Part shown: in pieces, positions 34,880 through 45,041 of the stretch | How the letters are laid out: the number at the start of each line of letters is the position of its first letter | Numbering within the stretch: the first letter of the stretch is position 1 | Assembly (NCBI GenBank): GCA_039583875.1 | Contig: CM077151.1 | Location: forward strand, 107,278,609-107,342,608 | Direction of reading: 5' to 3' | From: Platanthera guangdongensis | Taxonomy: Eukaryota > Streptophyta > Magnoliopsida > Asparagales > Orchidaceae | Length of the DNA stretch: 64,000 nt | Notes under the pieces: model-generated | What the model was told of the DNA's origin: nothing | Seen by the model: the letters and a program-made list of their open reading frames with translations, nothing else | Databases searched by the model: none | Made by a program: the position numbers and the translations under genes

Positions 34880-37800
34880 CTAGCTTAAAGCAGGAAAATA
34901 AATTAAACATCTTGAGGGGTTTGTGAGGTATACCTGACTGAACAGCTCTGGGTATCTTTGTCGCATCAGGTCCTGCGGCTCCCAGGTATGCTCCTCCCGG
35001 CCGTGGTTCCTCCATAGGACTTTGACTAATGGGACCTTCTTGCGACGCAAGATCCGTACTCCTCGGTCGTCAATCCGAACCGGCTCTAAGCGAACTGACC
35101 GGTCTGAAGCTACCGGCCCTTCGGTGGTCAAAATCTGCTGCTCTGGGCGTAGTAGAGCCCTCCTCAGCGAAGAAATGTGGAAGACGTCATACAGAGCTGC
35201 CAGCTCTGGTGGCAACTCCAGCCTGTAGGCTAGGGGCCCGATTCGCTCTAGGATTCTGTAAGGGCCCATGTACCTAGGGCTGGGCTTCTTTCTCCGACCA
35301 CGCACCCGTGAGACTCCATGCATGGGCCGGATCTTCAAAAACACACGGTCCCCCACCTGGAACTCCACCTGATGATGCCGGGCATCATAGTACTTAGCCT
35401 GTCTGCTCTGCACCTCTAGCATCCTGTCTCTGATCAGCCTCACCTGAGCCTCGGTGTCTTCAACAAAATCTGATCCCAACACCTTCGAATCTTCGTCCTG
35501 AATCCAAGAAAGCGGGGTCCGGCATTTTCTTCCATACAAGGCTTCGTAAGGCGCCATCCTGATGCTGGACTGGTAGCTGTTGTTATAGGAGAACTCGGCC
35601 AGGGGTAAGAGCTTCTCCCACAGTTCCCCGCGGTCCAAAATGCATAGCCTCAAAAGTTCTTCCAGCGTCCGATTGGTGCGTTCTGTCTGCCCGTCCGTCT
35701 GGGGGTGGAATGCGGTGCTGAAGGTCAATCGCGTGCCTAAGTAAGCTTGCACGGATCTCCACTCCCTGGAAGTGAACCGACCATCCCGATCTGACACGAT
35801 CGTCTTGGGCACCCCGTGATATCGAACGAACTGCTCCACAAATCTCCGTACTAATACTCCCACAGCGTCGTCCTTCCTGATCGGAATGAACCTGGCTACC
35901 TTTGTCAACCGATCGACGATGACCCAAATCGAGTCATTTCCTATTCGTGATCGGGGAAGTCCGTGAATAAAGTCCATCGTGATGTCTTCAAACTTCCACT
36001 CTGGTACCGGGAGTGGTTGCAACAAACCCGCGGGGTTTTTGCACTCCGCCTTCACTAGCTGGCAAGCTTCGCAGTGGGTCACAAACCGAGTGATATCCTT
36101 CTTCATGCCAGGCCAGTACATAGTCTCCTTCAAATCCGCAGTCATCTTCGTGATGCCCGAGTGCACCGAGTATCTGCTGTGGTGGGCCTCCACCATAATA
36201 TCTTCCCGGACCTGGCCTCCTTCCGGTATATAAGTCCGACCTCTAAAGCATACCACACCATCCCTCATCGTGTAATCTCCTGCTGCACCATTCTCCAAGG
36301 CCCAGAATATCGGCTCCAATTTGACATCTCGCCTCTGTCCCTCTCTGACTCAGTCCCGGATATCGTCGGTAGCACTCACCGCAGCTAAATACTCCATGTA
36401 AAGCTCGGAGTCCTCGGATGATACTAGTGTGATGTGCATATCCTCCAATCTCCTCACCAGCTCCATAGACATAACCTGGGGCCCGGCCTCGGAAGTGGCA
36501 GCTCTCTGACTAAACGCGTCCGCCACCACGTTTGCCTTCCCTGGATGGTAGTGCATCTCATACTGATAATCTGCTAAGAACTCCACCCAACGCCTCTGTC
36601 TGATGTTCAGTTCCTTCTGCGTGTCCACGTATTTCAGGTTCTTGTGGTCGGAGTAGATGTCGCAGTGGACTCCATAAAGATACTGGCGCCAGACCTTCAA
36701 GGCAAAAATGACCGCCCCCATCTCAAGGTCGTGCACCGGATAGTTCTGTTCGTGCTTCTTCAACTGGCGGGACGCATATGCAATCACATGACCCTTCTGC
36801 ATCAGTACAGCTCCCATACCCTGGTAGGATGCATCGGTGTAGACCTGAAATCCTTCTCTCCCCGAGGGAAGAGCAAGTATGGGAGCCGAGGTTTGTCGGT
36901 CCTTCAGCTCTTGGAAAGCTTCCTAGCACTGCGGGGTCCACACGAAAGGTACCTCCTTCTTCGTCAAAGATGTGAGCGGGAGGGCGATTCGAGAGAATCC
37001 CTCCACAAACTTCCGGTAGTAACCGACAAGTCCTAGGAAACTTCGTACGTCGGTGGCTGTCTTCAGCTGCGGCCAATCCCGAATTGCCTGAATCTTTGCC
37101 GGATCCACTGCCAACCCGGCTCCACTGATAATATGGCCTAAGAAGCCCACCTCCTTCAACCAGAACTGATATTTGCTAAACTTTGCATATATATTATTCT
37201 CCCGCAGTCTCTGTAGGGTCAGTGCCAGATGGCGAGTGTGCTCCTCCTCCGTTCTCGAGTAGATGAGGATGTCATCGATAAACACAATGACAAACACATC
37301 TAGATACTCCTTGAAAACCTGGTTCATGAGGGTCATGAACGCTGATGGTGCATTGGTGAGCCCGAAGGGCATCACCGTAAACTCAAATAAACCATATCTG
37401 CTACTAAAAGCAGTCTTCTGAATATCCTCCTCCCGAATCCGAAGCTGGTAGTATCCCGACCTCAAATCTAATTTCGAAAAGAACTGCGCTCCCTATAGCT
37501 GGTCGAACAGATCGTCTATCCTTGGAAGTGGATAGGTATTCCGGACCGTCAGCCGATTTAGTGCTCGGTAGTCGATGCACAATCTGAGTCTCCCGTCTTT
37601 CTTTTTGACGAACAATACCGGGGCTCCCCATGGTGAAGAGCTTGGCCGGACAAATCCGGCTTCCACTAACTCCTGAAGCTGGCCCCGGAACTCTGTCAAC
37701 TCCCTTGGGGCCATCCGGTAAGGTGCCTTCGATGCCGTCTTGGCCCCCGACACAAGCTGTATCTGAAAGTCCTGCTCCCTGCGCAGGGGGTAATCCGGGT

Positions 37801-38314
37801 AATTTTTCTGGAAAGACGTCCTCAAACTCCCAAACCACCGGGATATTCGATATAGAATTCATGGCCTCCGCCATTTCAAACAGCATCTCGTAGACCTCCT
37901 CCCCCTGTAAATAGGCCTTAACGGCCTGTACTGAAGATAAGGGTATATGTGAGGCAGGTCTTATACCTTCGATGATGATGATAGAGTCCCCGTGCCTCAC
38001 GGGGTTCCTCTTCGCTTGACAATCAATCTGGGCATGATTCCACTATAACCAAGTCATGACCAGGATCAGCTCGAAGACTGGCATCCTTAGGACCGTTGCC
38101 GGAACTTCGAACGACTTTCCTCCAGTCTCCTCCTCCATGCTGCAGTGAGATGAGGTGAGTATCTCCGATCCATCGGTTAGACGCACCCTCCTCATCCGGC
38201 TTGTGAACCGTTCCACTCCTTCCAACCCTTCCAGAAAGGCCTCTGACACAAACGAGTGTGAGGCACCCGTGTCGAACAGAGTATAGGCGGGCTTTCCGCT
38301 GATGAAGACTATAC
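34880..38314 (-). pseudogene. Tekay pol: protease, RT, RNase H, integrase, chromodomain (broken)
   Basis: Minus-strand polyprotein downstream of the candidate intron. Protease: AYTLFDTGASHSFVS at about 38290-38246. Reverse transcriptase: [18 protein letters not shown], then [12 protein letters not shown] and catalytic FIDDILIYS. RNase [11 protein letters not shown] and YSDHKNLKY. Integrase: HHSRYSVH...THCEAC finger, core acids in MDFIHGLP, SDRDGRF and TDGQTERTNRTLEE. Chromodomain at the end: VLWRNHGREEHTWEP. Stops at 38043-38045, 37493-37495, 36923-36925 and 36350-36352, and one frameshift near 37785 in the PEKLPGLPP region. The integrase-chromodomain part is one open frame, 34880-36319. The element cannot make its own enzymes. 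Confidence 0.95.
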
Positions 38315-38444
38315 CTGAGACGATTAAATGTCTTAGTATTTTATAACGAGTTTTCTTTCCTATTTATTCTACTTAGGGCAGTTCTACTTGTTGGGCAATT
38401 GAGAACGAGAATTTAATTTAAATAATTTAAACATCTTGACTTAC
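38315..38444 (-). other. Candidate 130-bp spliceosomal intron between gag and protease
   Basis: On the minus strand a perfect donor, CACAG|GTAAGT, at 38445/38444 and an acceptor, GTCTCAG|GTATAG, at 38315/38314 bound a very AT-rich segment inside GC-rich coding sequence, with TACTAAGAC as a branch point about 20 bases before the acceptor. Removing it joins ...ERVITG to IVFISGKPAYTLFDTGASH in one frame, the expected sequence before a chromovirus protease. Unspliced RNA stops 13 codons into or near the intron (KSRCLNYLN, then TAA). Splicing could therefore set the Gag to Gag-Pol ratio, as proposed for Ogre elements. An AT-rich insertion is the alternative. Confidence 0.6.
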
Positions 38445-39343
38445 CTGTGATGACCCGCTCTGGGTTTGAGGCTGTGCCAGGTCCAAAGCATATACCTGCT
38501 CCCTTCCCTGTCTTCGATCTCCTCCCTGGTAACCACGTCCTCGGCCGCGTCCTCGGCCTCCGAAATGCTGAGCAGGTGGGCCGCCCTGTGGTGCTGGAGT
38601 TGGTGCCCCCCTCATGGGGCAGTTTCTCCAGAGGTGTCCCACCTGATGACAATGGAAGCACTCCTGTGGGGGATACGCCATACCCCCGGGTCTCGGAATC
38701 TCCTGTATCCGAAGAGGTTGAGGGGCCAATATCACCTGCTCTCTCGGCTCCTGCCTCACCTCCTGACGAGGCTGGTCCTCTGTCCTTCTCCCATCAGGTA
38801 TAGCGCCTCGCCGTTGATCATTTCTGGCCCTCCGGCCCTGATCCTCCGCTTGCCGCTTCTGGCCCTGAGTGCTGTGCCAATCAGCCTCAATCCTCTTTGC
38901 CATCTCCAAAATCCGGGAGATAGGCCCGTCGGATACAAACAACAAGGACTCCCTCAACTCCTCTTTTAGACCCTTATAGAACCTCTTGATGTATCCTGCT
39001 TCGTCCAGCTGGTAAGAACCTGCATATCGAGCCAAATGGTCGAACTCTCGATGGTACTCCACCACCGTCCTGGTGCCCTGCTTCAGCTGTAAGAACCGCT
39101 CCTCCAACTCGCCCCTGGCCGACTGCGGAACAAATTGCTCCAGCAGCGTGGCCCTGAATTCCTCCCAAGTAATTTCCGCAACCTCCCTATCGGCAAACGT
39201 CGTGTCCAACAGCGTCTTCCACCACCTCTTGGCATGGGACTCCAAGCAAGATACCACCAAAGACACCCTCTCCTCCCAGGGCCACCGTATCCCGGTCAAC
39301 ATCTCGTACATAATATCCAGCCACTCCTCTGTCCGCACTGCCG
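38427..39343 (-). pseudogene. Tekay gag, C-terminal part (split by Copia B)
   Basis: Structural polyprotein that packages element RNA. From the Copia B junction: the capsid region (RTEEWLDIMYEML; SHAKRWWKTLLD; FVPQSARGELEERFLQLKQG), a basic stretch, the zinc knuckle CFHCHQVGHLWRNC (CX2CX4HX4C intact), and a GGRGRGRGRGY glycine-arginine run. Near 38470 a one-base deletion seems to move the end out of register: the neighbouring frame reads TASNPERVITG and leads to the intron donor, whereas the open gag frame stops at 38427. N-terminal part is at 44627-44789. Confidence 0.9.
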
Positions 39344-39348
39344 ACTCT

Positions 39349-39770
39349 TGTAAAAATCGAACAAAAACAAACCGAAATGGTTTTAACTGAAAACTTTATT
39401 ATCCGAAAAGGTATCTATTACAAAGGTATGGCCTCCCTTATATAGAATGGAGGAGAGAAGAGAGAATACAAATAAGAGATGTGGGACTAAAAATTTACAT
39501 GACGCAAGCGGACTATACATTTACAAACCGCACAAGCCGCACGGTTAGGCAGAAGGGATAACCGCTCGGCTACTACCAGATAGAGATAGAGATCGCCATG
39601 GGAGACCGCTAGACCGTCCGGTCTCCAAGTCGCCAGAGACAACCCACTAGACCGCTTGGACCTCAGACAGCAACACACAGCAACCAAACCGTTGAAGGGT
39701 AACCGCCAAACCGTGTGATCATGAACCCATCAAGCCAGACCGCCAGACCGCCCGGTCACTAACTTCAACA
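39349..39770 (-). repeat. 3' LTR of Copia element B
   Basis: On the minus strand TGTTGAAGTTAGTGACC...TTTTTACA, preceded by the purine tract at 39771-39781. A TATATAAGG-type box lies near 39435-39445. The 5' part repeats a GACCG...CGGTC motif. Confidence 0.92.
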
Positions 39771-39777
39771 CTCCCCC

Positions 39778-42561
39778 TCAAGCTGGAGCATATATATCGA
39801 TCATGCCCAGCTTGTCACAAATATGAAGAAAAGAGGTAGATACTGGCTTGGTGAAGATGTCAGCCAGCTCTTTATCAGAAGTGACGAAGGGAGTGCAAAT
39901 TTGTTCTTTCAAAATCTCTTCACGAATGAAATGACAGTCGACCTCAATGTGCTTGGTTCTTTCATGAAAGACTGGATTTTTGGAAATGTATATGGCAGCC
40001 TTGTTGTCACAAAACTTAGGTAGAGGATGGTGGTAGACCTCTCCTAAATCCAGCATGAGAGCCCGTAGCCATTTTAACTCACAAGTGGTCGATGCCATAC
40101 TCTGATACTCTGCTTCAGCACTGGACTTGGAAACAACAGACTGCTTCTTGCTCTTCCAGCTTCCCAGATTTCCCCCAACAAAGGTGCAGAAACCGGAGGT
40201 AGATTTGCGATCCCCTTTGTCATCAGCGTAACTCGCATCTGAGTATGCTTCAACCCTCAGGTGACCATTCTTCTGAAAGAGTAATCCTTTCCCAGGCGCT
40301 GCTTTGACATACTCCAAGATCCTCAAGGCGGACTGTAGATGGCACTCCTTAGGAGCTTGCATGAATTGACTCACCTTCCCCATAGCATAGGAAATGTCGG
40401 GCCTGGTCACTGTGAAATATATGAGCTTACCAACTAGACGCCTGTACCGCGTAGTATCTGAAAGAAGGGGCGAATCATCCATCCAGGTTTTGTCTTCTCC
40501 AATAGCCATGGGGCATCGGGCAGGTTTGGCTCCAGTCAATCCTGCTTCTTTTAAAAGATCTAGAGTATACTTACGCTGGGAGAGGACTAAGGAGTTGGGC
40601 TTCCGAGAGATTTCAATCCCCAAAAAGTACTTCGGAGAGCACATATCCTTCGTGACCAGATGTTGACGAAGATGCCGCTTTGTTAAGGATACCCCTTCCT
40701 GATCATCGCCAGTGAGAAGAATATCATCTACGTACACAGCAAGAACCACCAGGCCCGAGGAGGTTTTGCGAATAAATAGCGAGTGATCGGCAGAGCTGCG
40801 CACAAAACCAACGGCCGCCACGATGCCCCTGAACTTGTCAAACCAAGCTCTAGGGCTCTGCTTGAGGCCATAGATTGCCTTCTTCAACCGGCATACTCGG
40901 GTCTCCCCCTGAGCAACATACCCCGGAGGTTGCTCCATATAGACGGCCTCCTGAAGATCACCATAAAGGAAGGCATTCTTTACATCCAGCTGCGAAATCG
41001 GCCACTCTCGATTGACCGCCATAGAGAGAAGGACTCGGATTGTGCTGAGACGAGTCATCAGAGAGAAAGTGTCAAATTAATCAACTCCATATGTCTGAGT
41101 AAAGCCCTTAGCAACAAGGCGAGCTTTATAACGGTCCACCGTGCCGTCAGGGCCAAATTTGACCACAAAGACTCAGCGACAGCCAACAACATCAGTACCG
41201 AAGGGAGGAGGAACAAGAGTCCAGGTACCCCGCTCCGTGAGGGTCGCCATTTCCTCATCCATGGCCAGATTCTAGTGGGGAATAGCAAGGGCCTCCTGAT
41301 AGGAACGAGGCGTGGCAGTGACAGAGATAGCCAGCGCAAAGGCCCTGCGAGAAGGGGTAAGACGATCATATGAAACAACAGCAGCAAGGGGGTGTAGGGT
41401 ACATATCCGCACCCCTTTGCGAAGAGCCACCGGGAGATCCAGTTCGGCGGCCCCCTCGGTATCCGGAGCGTCCGTGGAAGAGAGAGCTGGCCCGGGAGAA
41501 GAGAGCGACGGCGGCGGAGAGGATGTAGATGGTGGCGGAGAAGTGGGAGAGAGAGGTGGAGCGAGAGGAGAGGACGGAGAGGGCGGAGGGGTGGATAGCT
41601 CGGTAGGAGACGAGGGAACGTAGGGAATAGCAGGAGAATCAGAAGCTGGAGGAAGAGGAGAGGAAGCGGGGGAAAGAGAGGAGGATTCAGCCGAGAAGTA
41701 GGAGGCATTCTCGAAGAAGGTAACGTCAGCAGAGACGAACTGCTGACGAAGAACAGGGTTAAAGCAACAATAGCCTTTCTGAGTGGTGGAGTACCCCAGA
41801 AAGACACATTTGGTGGAGCGAGGGGATAGCTTGTCACGGGTGGCAGATGGGGTATGCACAAATGCAGTGCATCCAAAGATGCGGAGAGGGAGAGGAAAAG
41901 GCTCCTTGCCAGGATACAAAATGGAGAATGGTGTTTTGCCGTGGAGAACGGTGGATGGAATGTGATTGATGAGGTAGCAGGCAAGGAGAACATCATAGCC
42001 CCAATAAGAGCGAGGGACATGCATCTGGGTCATCAATCTGTGAGCTACATCGAGGAGGTGACGGTTTTTGCGTTCTATCACCCCATTTTGTTGGGAGGTG
42101 TAAACACAGCTAGTCTGATGAATAATGCCATGTTGCACACAAAAAGATGTAAAAGCATGACTCAGATACTCTTTAGCATTGTCGGAGCGAAAGGTTTTAA
42201 TACAAACATTAAACTGAGTTTTAATTAACTGATAAAAAGAGATCCATACATCTAAAAGTTCGGAGCGATCTCGAAGGAGATACACCCAAGTACATCGAGA
42301 AAAATCATCTATAAAAGTTACAAATAAGAACTACCCCGGCCAATGGTGAGGGTAGGAGCAGGTCCCCAGATATCAGAGTGGACAAGATCAAAAGGATGAG
42401 TAGAGCCCCGACCTTGCTTTGGTGGGAAGGTGGAACAGTGATGCTTGCCTAGTTGACAGGCGTCGCATTGGAGAGGAGTACTAGACGGAGGGAGGTGGGG
42501 CAGAAGCTGATGTAGAAGTCGTGGTGGAGGATGACCGAGGCGGAGATACCACTGGAAAGAT
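39778..42561 (-). pseudogene. Copia B pol: integrase, RT, RNase H (broken)
   Basis: Minus strand. One-base deletions near 42560 (in DLFQWYLRLGH) and 42322 (in GSSYFVTF) shift the integrase frame. Stops follow at 41272 (TGG to TAG in PHWKVA), near 41176 (TGG to TGA in CRWVF) and near 41076 (TAC to TAA in DYFDTF), judged against element A. The rest is well kept: integrase SDNAKEY and NGVIERKNRHLLD; reverse transcriptase LDVKNAFLYGDL and YVDDILL; RNase H SSAEAEYQSM; and the ELADIFTKPVS end. The last 426 codons (39778-41058) are open. No full-length enzyme can be made. Confidence 0.93.
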
Positions 42562-43846
42562 CCATACAAGAAGAGGAGAAGGCGGACAAGGCGGAAACGT
42601 TGTCGAGGAAGTAGAGGCCGCCGCTCTCAGTCCCAGTAGCAATCATCCGGTGGGAGCTCGGATCCTGAAAAGAACAAGAAGTCGGAGTAAATGTCATAGA
42701 ACACTGAAGCTGCTTGCATAAAGAGGTAACAGACAAGAGATTGCACGGAAACTTGGGCACATAGAGAGTGTCCGCTAGTCGTAGTGACGGAGTAACATGA
42801 ACCACTCCCGTCCCATGAACCGGGGAGGGAGATCCATCCGCAACTAGGACCGAGGGCAACCGATCATGTTGTTCGAGTAAAGAGAAGCACTGAGGATTGC
42901 CCTTCATGTGATTAGTGGCACCAGAGTCGATGAGCCATTTACCTTGAGTCACCATGTGGGCACTACCTGAGGATGTTACAACAGAGGCAGACGGCTTGGA
43001 AGAGTCACCAGAGGGGCGAAGATGGGGATGCTTTATCCAGCAGTGTTCAGAAGTATGTCCGGTGCGACCACAATGAGTGCAAAGGTAGCGGGAAGAAGCA
43101 CGGCCGCCGGACTGGTGACTGCGGCTACCAGAGCCACTCCGCTGAGTGTGATGAGAATAGTTGTCCGGTGGTGGAGGAGGAGCGGGCAAAAGAGGGCGCT
43201 GAAGGAGAGAGGTGACAGCAGCGATGCGGGCAGCGGTGGCATATAAGGTAGGAGATTCTGCCTCACCTAGAATTTGCTGGCGGATCATGTCATAAGTATC
43301 AGGAAGCCGGAGCAGATAACACACAACCAGAAGCTCCTGGAAGTGCTTGTGTTGTTGAGCCAAATCCGCAGAAAAGGGGCGATTCTGAAGAATCTCAGCC
43401 CCAAGAGCCTGAACATGTTGGTAGGCAGCAGCAGGAGACAAGGTAGGACGGGCAAAGAGGTCCGCATACAACATATAAATGGGGGACGTCTGAGCCCCCT
43501 TGGAGTACAGAGTGGCAAGATGAAGCCAAGCGGCCTTGACCGTCTCATCATGACGTATGACGGGAAGGCACTCATCGAAAAGACTGTTCGCGAGCCAAGT
43601 ATGCACAAGCGCGTCACTCGCATCCCAGTCATCAAAGAGAGGTGAAGTGATAGGAGGTGGGTCATCAACGAGATGGTGGCGTTTGCGTTGTGAGCGAAGT
43701 AGAAAGGTGAAAGAGACGCTCCAATCCGGGTAGTTGGAGCCAACATGCTTGGAAACGGTCCCAAGGTTCCCGGAAGGAGTAGGTGGAAGAGGCGAAGCCG
43801 AATTGGTGACAGGGGTGGTGGCAGTAGAGGCATCAGAAAGAGCCAT
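42562..43846 (-). CDS. Copia B gag plus protease (open frame)
   Basis: Minus-strand frame open from ATG at 43846 (MALSDAST) to the first frameshift near 42560; the displaced frame then runs to a stop at 42449. Gag capsid region includes NYPDWSVSFTFLLRSQRK and AAWLHLATLYSKGAQTSPIYML. A zinc knuckle CTHCGRTGHTSEHC (CX2CX4HX4C) is intact near residue 255. Protease active site WLIDSGATNHMKG follows in the same frame. Gag could in principle be made and form particles. The relative at 21977 has exactly this gag segment deleted. Whether it is expressed is unknown. Confidence 0.85.
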
Positions 43847-44191
43847 ATGAGCAGGAAAAGGGAAGCCGGGCGGTTAGGAAACAACCCACACGGATAGGAA
43901 GAAGAAAAGCTGCAGCGGTCACGAGGGTAGAAACCAGCGGCCAGAAAAGCCACGACCAAGCTGCAGACCCAAGCAGAGGGGAAGAAGTCGGACGGCTAGA
44001 TGACAGGCCGCGCGAATAGGAGCAAAACAGGTCGCTGCAACAGGAGGCGGCAACTGAGAACAGGAAACAAAATGGTCGCGCACACAGAGGGCAACGACAA
44101 GGAGACGAAGAGGCCGCGCGGACAGGGTGCAAACTGGCAAGACAAACTGCGCGGACAGGGAAGGCACAGAATCAGGAGGAGTAGATCGAAT
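43847..44191 (-). other. Leader of Copia B
   Basis: GC-rich leader between the primer site and gag ATG, related to the leader of element A. Open frames on both strands are composition effects. Confidence 0.6.
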
Positions 44192-44203
44192 CCTCTGATA
44201 CCA
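44192..44203 (-). other. Primer-binding site of Copia B
   Basis: TGGTATCAGAGG on the minus strand directly after the 5' LTR; initiator tRNA-Met type. Confidence 0.9.
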
Positions 44204-44626
44204 TGTAAAAATCGAACAAAAACAAACCGAAATGGTTTTAACTGAAAACTTTATTATCCGAAAAAGGTATCTATTACAAAGGTATGGCCTCCCTTATATA
44301 GAATGAAGGAGAGAAGAGAGAATACAAATAAGAGATGTGGGACTAAAAATTTACATGACGCAAGCGGACTATACATTTACAAACCGCACAAGCCGCGCGG
44401 TTAGGCAGAAGGGATAACCGCTCGGCTACTACCAGATAGAGAGAGAGATCGCCATGGGAGACCGCTAGACCGTCCGGTCTCCAAGTCGCCAGAGACAACC
44501 CGCTAGACTGCTTGGACCTCAGACAGCAACACACAACAACCAAACCGCTGAAGGGTAACCGCCAAACCGTGCGATCATGAACCCGTCAAGCCAGACCGCC
44601 AGACCGCTCGGTCACTAACTTCAACA
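44204..44626 (-). repeat. 5' LTR of Copia element B
   Basis: 423 bp, same termini as 39349-39770; about ten substitutions and one single-base indel between the pair. Confidence 0.92.
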
Positions 44627-44789
44627 ACTCTGTACCCAAGTAGGACGGGGGAGAGAGTCCTCGGAAGGTGCTCATCCAGTTGGCCCCTGGGTTTGGCTGC
44701 TGGGCCGGAGCCTGTTGAGCCCGGATGGCCTCAAGGATAGCTGTAAGAGCTTGCCCCATGTCTAACTGAAGGAAAGGTGTGGGGGCCAT
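44627..44789 (-). pseudogene. Tekay gag, N-terminal part
   Basis: Minus-strand start of gag: ATG at 44789, MAPTPFLQLDMGQALTAILEAIRAQQAP, then NWMSTFRGLSPPSYLGTE up to the Copia B target duplication. It continues in frame at 39343 with SAVRTEEWLD once Copia B and one duplication copy are removed. The frame is open upstream of the ATG, reaching a TTTTACAG that could be a splice acceptor of a 5' leader intron; no convincing donor was found. Confidence 0.85.
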
Positions 44790-45041
44790 GGGAGGTGGTG
44801 CAATGTACGGAGTCTGCTGAGCTCCGCCTTGTGGGGTGAGCTGAGCTGGGGGCTGTAAAACGAACTACATTAGTAGGTAATCGACTCAATACCTAATAAG
44901 AAGTGGACAATTTACATGTGATCCCTCATATGGGCACACAACTGCTTCCGCTGCTTAGTTTGTCCGCAAATTAAACACGTGCGGGGGTGACCCGGGGTTG
45001 TAGACTGCTACTTGTCGACCGAGGTCTCCTCTGATACCACT
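44790..45041 (-). other. 5' leader and primer site of Tekay element 2
   Basis: The minus strand gives TGGTATCAGAGG at 45039-45028, two bases from the LTR end. The leader resembles 4190-4340 of element 1, so the packaging region is shared by the full-length and deleted copies. Confidence 0.85.

Larger units (their letters stand above)
39349..44626 (-). mobile_element. Ty1/Copia element B: gag intact, pol broken
   Basis: LTRs of 422 and 423 bp (39349-39770 and 44204-44626) differ at about ten positions by eye, and a perfect target duplication ACTCT flanks them (39344-39348, 44627-44631). It is inserted in the gag gene of Tekay element 2. Same family as element A: coding parts align throughout, and both have the TGGTATCAGAGG primer site and GAGGGGGAG tract. 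Unlike A it keeps gag, but pol has two one-base deletions and three stops. Confidence 0.95.
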
